From NCBI GenBank assembly GCA_033762055.1, contig JANRLZ010000520.1, positions 1 to 19,075 of the forward strand: DNA of 19,075 bases. The letters run 5' to 3'. Origin of the DNA: M3007 sp033762055. Its GTDB lineage: Bacteria > Bacteroidota > Bacteroidia > Chitinophagales > Saprospiraceae. This document shows, in pieces, positions 14,560 through 19,075 of this stretch. Position 1 is the stretch's first letter; each line of letters begins with the position of its first letter. Made by a program: the position numbers and the translations under genes. The notes under the pieces were generated by a model. The model was not told the DNA's origin. It made no database searches and worked only from the letters and a program-made list of their open reading frames with translations.

Positions 14560-16995
14560 TTATTCACTGCGCAATGATTTGACCGGGTTGGTGAGCGCAG
14601 CCTTGATACTTTGAAAACTGACGGTTATAAATGCAATCAACACGGCGGCTATGCCGGCTACTGCAAACATCCACCACTGCATATCAATACGATAGGCAAA
14701 ATCAGCCAGCCATTTTTGCATAAACCAGTAAGCGATCGGAACGGCCAGCACAAACGAAACCAGCACCAATTTCAAAAAGTCTTTGGCCAACAATCCCGTG
14801 ATACCTGCCACACTGGCGCCCAGTACCTTGCGGATACCGATTTCCTTGGTGCGACGCTGGGCCGCGTGTGCTGCCAGACCCAGCAGACCCAGGCAGGATA
14901 TAAAGATGGCCAAACTGCCGAAACCTTTACAGGTAGCCGAAAAACGCGTCTCATTCCGGTAAAAATTGGCGATGCTTTCGTCCAGAAAACTGCCGTCAAA
15001 GACTTGTTCGGGCAGTATCTCATCAAAGATTTTTTGAACAGCCGCTGTGGTTGCTTCCATGTTGTCGGGTCGCATTTTGATTCCCACTTGCGAATAAAAA
15101 CGGGCGCGGGTGGTAATCAGCGTCGGTTCATGTTCTTCACGCAACGAATGGGTGTGAAAATCTTCCACCACGCCCACTACTTTCATCACCCGTCTGCCAC
15201 CAAGGCGAATGTTTTGTCCGACGGCCTCCTCCGGCTGACTGATGCCCAGTTTACGGAGCATGGTTTCATTGACAATGGCCTCGCGCATGGTATCACTGGG
15301 CTCGAGCCAGCGCCCGGCACGCAATCGGAAACCGTAGGTTTTTTGCCAGTCGGCATCGCAAAATTTGAGCGAGGTATTAAACGGCTCGTCGTCGGAATGT
15401 GTACCGAATCGGAAGTTGCTGCTCCATGTATTTCCGGATGAAGGCTGGTCGCTGCACAAGCTGACCGCTTCAACGGCAGCAATCTCAAGCAGGCGATTTT
15501 TCAGCGTTTGCTGACGGGCAATCGTTGCGCTGTCGCTGTTCATCGGGAAAGTGTACACCAGGTTTTTGTCGAAGCCCAAATCCCTCGACCGGACATAGTC
15601 GAGTTGGCCAATAATCACAATTGCCCCGATGACCAGGGCTTGGGCGATAAAGAACTGCAAGACAACCAGCGATTTTCGCAAAAAAACGCCCCCGGACTTC
15701 CCTTGTTGAACATTACTTTTCAAAGCCTGTATGGGGTTAAAACCAGACAAAACAGCGGCCGGATACAGACCGGCAAACAGGGTTACAGCCAGCGCAGTCG
15801 TTCCAAGAAATGCCCACAGTGCCGGATCGGAAAAAAACGGATGCTGGTCCGGCACATCCGAAATATGCTTGAGCAAGGGCGCGCCGACAAACGCCAGCAT
15901 TCCGCCCAACATCACCGAAAAAGCAACCACCAACGCTGTTTCGCTCATAAACTGCCCGATGAGGCGGCCACGATCACCGCCCAGGGTTTTGCGCACGCCC
16001 ACCTCCTTTGCACGCAGCGAAGCCTGGGCCGTTGTCAGATTGATAAAATTGAAACAGGCCATCACCAAAATCAAAATCCCGATGGAAGCCAGCACCCACA
16101 AACGGCTTTTAGGCGTCAACTGGCCGCTGGAGGTATGATAACGCTCATCATAATGCAGGGTCGGCATAGGCTGGAGTTCATGGTATTTGCTTCGATAGCC
16201 ATTTTCACTGTACTCCTTTTCACCTACTTTGGCGAGGGCTGCATTGGCCGATTCCAGCTGGCCCGCATCGCCGAGCATGGCATATACCTGATTGTTGCTG
16301 CTGCATGCGCCCCATTCCTCATCATAAAAATACAGATGAGCGTTGGGTTTGAGGGTAGCGTAAGAAATGAGGGCGTTAAACGGCAAGTCGCAATTGACCG
16401 GCATATCCTCCACCACACCTTTTACGGTTACCGGCACCAGGTTGTCGAGCAGCAGTGTTTTTCCCATCGCCATGCGCCAGTCGTCGAAGCATTTTTTTGC
16501 CATTGTCTCCGACAAAACCACCGAACCGAGGTCGTTCAAAGCGGTAGCCGGATCGCCGGCCAGCCACCTGAGGTTGAAAATCCGGAAAAAAGAAGGTTCG
16601 GCAAAAAAACTCAGCTCCGGATGGTCCTCTTGTGGCGAGAATTTTTTGAGCGGGGGGCCGCCGGCAGGATTGGGCACAATGATATTGGGCCAGGCCTCAC
16701 GTACGCGGCACATTGCCTCAAATTGTGGCACAGATTGCCGCATGGCTTCCATCGCCGGGATTGGAATACAGACCGAAGGCTCAACGCCGCCTTCGCGGGT
16801 GCGTTCGGACGTAACCACCCGAACAATACGATCGTAGTGGTTGAAATGCTGATTAAAACTTAATTCATACCGCACGATACGGTAGATCAACAGCACGGCA
16901 GCAATACCCACTGCCAGGCCCAAAACATTCAGGGCAGTGAACCCCTTTTGCCGCTGCAAATTGCGGAATGCTATCTTTAAGTGATTGCTTATCAT
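14560..16995 (-). CDS. Double-FtsX (MacB-like) ABC transporter permease
   Basis: An 811-residue permease starting MISNHLKIAFRNLQRQKGF. TM1 is about 19-42 and the first periplasmic domain about 45-295. That domain carries a proline- and glycine-containing stretch (NPAGGPPLKKFSPQEDHPE, about 109-127) that the paralogues lack. TM2 is about 299-320, the first coupling segment AKEVGVRKTLGGD about 329-341, TM3 about 350-373 and TM4 about 391-418. TM5 is about 442-463 and the second periplasmic domain about 467-695, with GVVEDFHTHSL near the centre as in the copy at 7194-9632. TM6 is followed by the second coupling segment TKEIGIRKVLGAS 716-728, TM7, TM8 and the tail NPVKSLRSE, preceded by AALT rather than AALA. 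It begins 42 bp after the stop of the divergent permease at the right edge and ends 11 bp before the next start. Confidence 0.94.
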   Translation of the reverse strand: MISNHLKIAFRNLQRQKGFTALNVLGLAVGIAAVLLIYRIVRYELSFNQHFNHYDRIVRVVTSERTREGGVEPSVCIPIPAMEAMRQSVPQFEAMCRVREAWPNIIVPNPAGGPPLKKFSPQEDHPELSFFAEPSFFRIFNLRWLAGDPATALNDLGSVVLSETMAKKCFDDWRMAMGKTLLLDNLVPVTVKGVVEDMPVNCDLPFNALISYATLKPNAHLYFYDEEWGACSSNNQVYAMLGDAGQLESANAALAKVGEKEYSENGYRSKYHELQPMPTLHYDERYHTSSGQLTPKSRLWVLASIGILILVMACFNFINLTTAQASLRAKEVGVRKTLGGDRGRLIGQFMSETALVVAFSVMLGGMLAFVGAPLLKHISDVPDQHPFFSDPALWAFLGTTALAVTLFAGLYPAAVLSGFNPIQALKSNVQQGKSGGVFLRKSLVVLQFFIAQALVIGAIVIIGQLDYVRSRDLGFDKNLVYTFPMNSDSATIARQQTLKNRLLEIAAVEAVSLCSDQPSSGNTWSSNFRFGTHSDDEPFNTSLKFCDADWQKTYGFRLRAGRWLEPSDTMREAIVNETMLRKLGISQPEEAVGQNIRLGGRRVMKVVGVVEDFHTHSLREEHEPTLITTRARFYSQVGIKMRPDNMEATTAAVQKIFDEILPEQVFDGSFLDESIANFYRNETRFSATCKGFGSLAIFISCLGLLGLAAHAAQRRTKEIGIRKVLGASVAGITGLLAKDFLKLVLVSFVLAVPIAYWFMQKWLADFAYRIDMQWWMFAVAGIAAVLIAFITVSFQSIKAALTNPVKSLRSE

Positions 16996-17037
16996 TTTTT
17001 GTCGGGTGGTATAAGGTGGTAATTGTGATTTGCGCGG

Positions 17038-19075
17038 TCACTCACTGCGCAGCACATCAGCGGGGTTGGTGCTTACAGCTTGTCGAACTTTCACCCCGAC
17101 AATCAGTGCCGAGATTCCAAACAGCGCTATCACAGCCATGAGCAGCGTAAGCGGTTCGACTCCCACATTTATTTTAAAGATATTATCCATGAGGAATCGG
17201 GTAAAAAACCAGCCCGCATAACATCCCAAGGCGGCGGCTACGACGAAAATCCAGAAATAACCGCGATTGACAATGTGCATGATGTGGAACATGCGGGCGC
17301 CTACGACTTTACGCAAAGCGATTTCTTTCATTTTTTTCAATACCGTCAGCGAAACCAGCGCAAAAAGGCCGGTAGCAGTAAGCAGGATGGCCACTACGGC
17401 AAACCATGAAAAAAGGGTGGCGATGCTGGTTGTCACCCGAAGGGCTTCGGCGCCTACCTGATCCTGATAAAACCCGAAGAAAGGTTGGAGCGGGAACATC
17501 TGCGCCCATTTGGCTTTTACCTGATCGTGAACGGCCTTGAGTTCGGAGGGTTGGGCCTTGATGATCATGTTAAAATATTGATCGGGGCGTGTCAGTCGCA
17601 TGGCCTGGGCTTTCAGCGGTTCAAAAAGGTGTTCCTGATGAAAATTATGCAACACGCCCACCACGGCATAATCTACCGTATCTATTCGTATCCGCTTACC
17701 AAGGGCAGCGGCAGCACTCCAGCCAAATTCGGCCGCAGTTTTTTGGGTAATCAGCAGCGATTCGTGCAAATCGGCTTCCCGGTTCGGGTCCAGCGCCCGG
17801 CCTTCAATCAATCGCAAAGCCATCACATCAAGGTAGTTTTCGCCGATATCAAACAAATTAACCTCGTGCTTCTGGCCTTCCGATTCCGCAGTCGGGGTGC
17901 GATAACCAAACCCGATATGCGATCGGGTGCCTGCCACGCTTTCCACACCGGGTATGGTCTGTACCGCATCGCGGAAAGCAGTAAAATTTTGCTGTCCGGG
18001 CCATCTGACGCCCATCAAGCCGCTGCGTTCGTAGCCATAGTCGTAATTTTTCTGAAAATTCGCATTTCTGGCAAATGCAATTCCCGCCACCACAGTAATA
18101 AGCGAAACCATCACCTGTACCCCCAGCAGCAGCCGGGAAAACAGGTTGGTGCCCCCAAATTTCACCCCCCCGCGAAATATCTGAGAGGCGTTGAAATTAC
18201 TGATATAAAAGGCCGGATAAGCGCCTGCCAACAAGGTGGTAAACAGCAGAATACCCGCCATAAAACGAAGCAATGATGGATCTTTTGCATAATCAGCGCC
18301 GAGCGAAATGCCCTCAAACATCTGATTGTAAGTATGAAGCCACCAGTTGTTTAACGTCAAAGACAACAGCAAAGCTGCCAACACAACCACCCCGCATTCG
18401 AGTAAAACTTGTCGCATCAATTGAAAACGAGTACCGCCCAAAGCCTTGCGCACGCCCATCTCGCGCAAACGCCGGTTGGAACGCGCCACCGTGGTATTCG
18501 CAAAATTGAGGCAGGCCGACAGGAAGATCAATCCGGCAATCACGAAAGGGCCATAGGCCGCTGCATCATCCGGGCGGTTGTACAAACCATTGGACTGAAT
18601 ATCGGCAGTTTGATCCGCCATGGTCGAAAAAGGCAGGAGCCGGAACCCCGTTACTTTCCAGTCGGGGCGCGCCGCATTTTGTTGTGGCAGGTATTTTTTC
18701 AAGGCAGCTTCCAAATGTGCCGCATCAGCCGGATTCGGAATCCTGAAAATGACGGCATCAAGCATCCATTTCCAGTCGTCGGAACGAACGAAACTGGTGT
18801 CGCTGGTTTTCAGGTTTTCAAAGTGAGTAAGCAGGCCAAAACGAAAGGAGGAGTTCAAAGGCACATTTTTCAACACACCCCGAACGGTCAGCGGTACCGA
18901 ACGGGTGTCACCGGCGTACAACACCAGTGTTTTCCCGATAGGGTCGTTTTTCCCAAAATATTTTTCGGCAGTCTTTTCGGTCAATAACACCGAGTTTTTA
19001 TCCGAAAGGTCATTGGTGCCTGCAACTAGTGGAAAATTAAACAACTGGAAAAAAGCAGGGTCGGTAAAATCCACC
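17038..19075 (-). CDS. Divergent double-FtsX ABC permease (N-terminus beyond right edge)
   Basis: The frame is open through the right edge, so the N-terminal helix and about the first third of the first periplasmic domain are missing; 679 codons are visible. The GTG at 19074 is an internal valine (VDFTDPAFFQLFNFPLVAG), a segment equivalent to DTSFFSIYNYKL in the paralogues, not a start. The visible part (numbered from that valine) has TM2 about 175-197, the coupling segment RREMGVRKALGG in variant form (LREMGVRKALGG, 203-214), TM3 about 223-245, TM4 about 270-292, TM5 about 314-335 and a second periplasmic domain about 340-550. The second coupling segment is MKEIALRKVVGA (about 582-593), then TM7-TM8 and the tail STNPADVLRSE. 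This coupling segment and tail differ clearly from the nearly invariant KEIGIRKVLGAS and ANPVKSLRSE of the other copies, so it belongs to another subfamily. It stops 42 bp before the next permease. Confidence 0.9.
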   Translation of the reverse strand, partial: VDFTDPAFFQLFNFPLVAGTNDLSDKNSVLLTEKTAEKYFGKNDPIGKTLVLYAGDTRSVPLTVRGVLKNVPLNSSFRFGLLTHFENLKTSDTSFVRSDDWKWMLDAVIFRIPNPADAAHLEAALKKYLPQQNAARPDWKVTGFRLLPFSTMADQTADIQSNGLYNRPDDAAAYGPFVIAGLIFLSACLNFANTTVARSNRRLREMGVRKALGGTRFQLMRQVLLECGVVVLAALLLSLTLNNWWLHTYNQMFEGISLGADYAKDPSLLRFMAGILLFTTLLAGAYPAFYISNFNASQIFRGGVKFGGTNLFSRLLLGVQVMVSLITVVAGIAFARNANFQKNYDYGYERSGLMGVRWPGQQNFTAFRDAVQTIPGVESVAGTRSHIGFGYRTPTAESEGQKHEVNLFDIGENYLDVMALRLIEGRALDPNREADLHESLLITQKTAAEFGWSAAAALGKRIRIDTVDYAVVGVLHNFHQEHLFEPLKAQAMRLTRPDQYFNMIIKAQPSELKAVHDQVKAKWAQMFPLQPFFGFYQDQVGAEALRVTTSIATLFSWFAVVAILLTATGLFALVSLTVLKKMKEIALRKVVGARMFHIMHIVNRGYFWIFVVAAALGCYAGWFFTRFLMDNIFKINVGVEPLTLLMAVIALFGISALIVGVKVRQAVSTNPADVLRSE

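Noticed and set aside
14611..15441. 276-codon open frame on the plus strand; likewise 17485-18276 (263 codons).
   Set aside because: Both are antisense to clear permease domains and show the same Q/H/R-rich shadow composition.
15508..16863. 451-codon open frame on the plus strand.
   Set aside because: It lies wholly opposite the permease at 14560-16995, is rich in Q, H, R and C with no recognisable domain, and exists because of codon bias on the coding strand.
19072..19074. GTG start codon of the rightmost permease.
   Set aside because: It is an internal valine codon; the first helix and the start of the periplasmic domain must lie beyond the window.

Overview
The window looks like a piece of a Bacteroidota chromosome, probably a Saprospiria, Cytophagales or Chitinophagales type. 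The basis is the kind of about 800-residue double-FtsX permease found here, the lack of Shine-Dalgarno sequences before nearly every start codon, and a secreted protein resembling the Bacteroidota DUF4932 group. No rRNA, tRNA, transposase or phage gene is visible, so the exact genus cannot be given.

Every gene I can support is on the minus strand, so transcription runs from the right end to the left. In that order: a divergent FtsX/MacB-type permease cut by the right edge (17038-19075); permeases at 14560-16995, 12167-14548, 9719-12130 and 7194-9632; a 163-bp gap filled by an unusual heptanucleotide inverted repeat (7036-7187); a 99-residue protein of unknown function (6731-7030); permeases at 4277-6718 and 1698-4130; a secreted putative metallopeptidase-like protein with an altered zinc motif (285-1655); and the first 92 codons of another permease cut by the left edge (1-277).

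The window is therefore a tandem array of eight paralogous ABC-transporter permeases interrupted by two non-permease genes. Each complete permease has the plan TM, periplasmic core domain, three TMs, then TM, second periplasmic core domain, three TMs, so one chain should equal a fused MacB/LolE-type permease dimer. No ATP-binding subunit is encoded here. The second cytoplasmic coupling segment and the C-terminal tail are nearly invariant, while the periplasmic domains differ widely. This fits several permeases sharing one ATPase encoded elsewhere and acting on different envelope ligands; that is inference. Short blocks of identical DNA at the 3' ends of neighbouring copies suggest recent duplication or gene conversion.

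The most unusual non-coding element is the repeat at 7036-7187: 13 heptamers facing 7 inverted heptamers around an A7/T7 loop, with a predicted G-quadruplex on the template strand. It divides the array into an upstream block of five permeases and a downstream mixed block.
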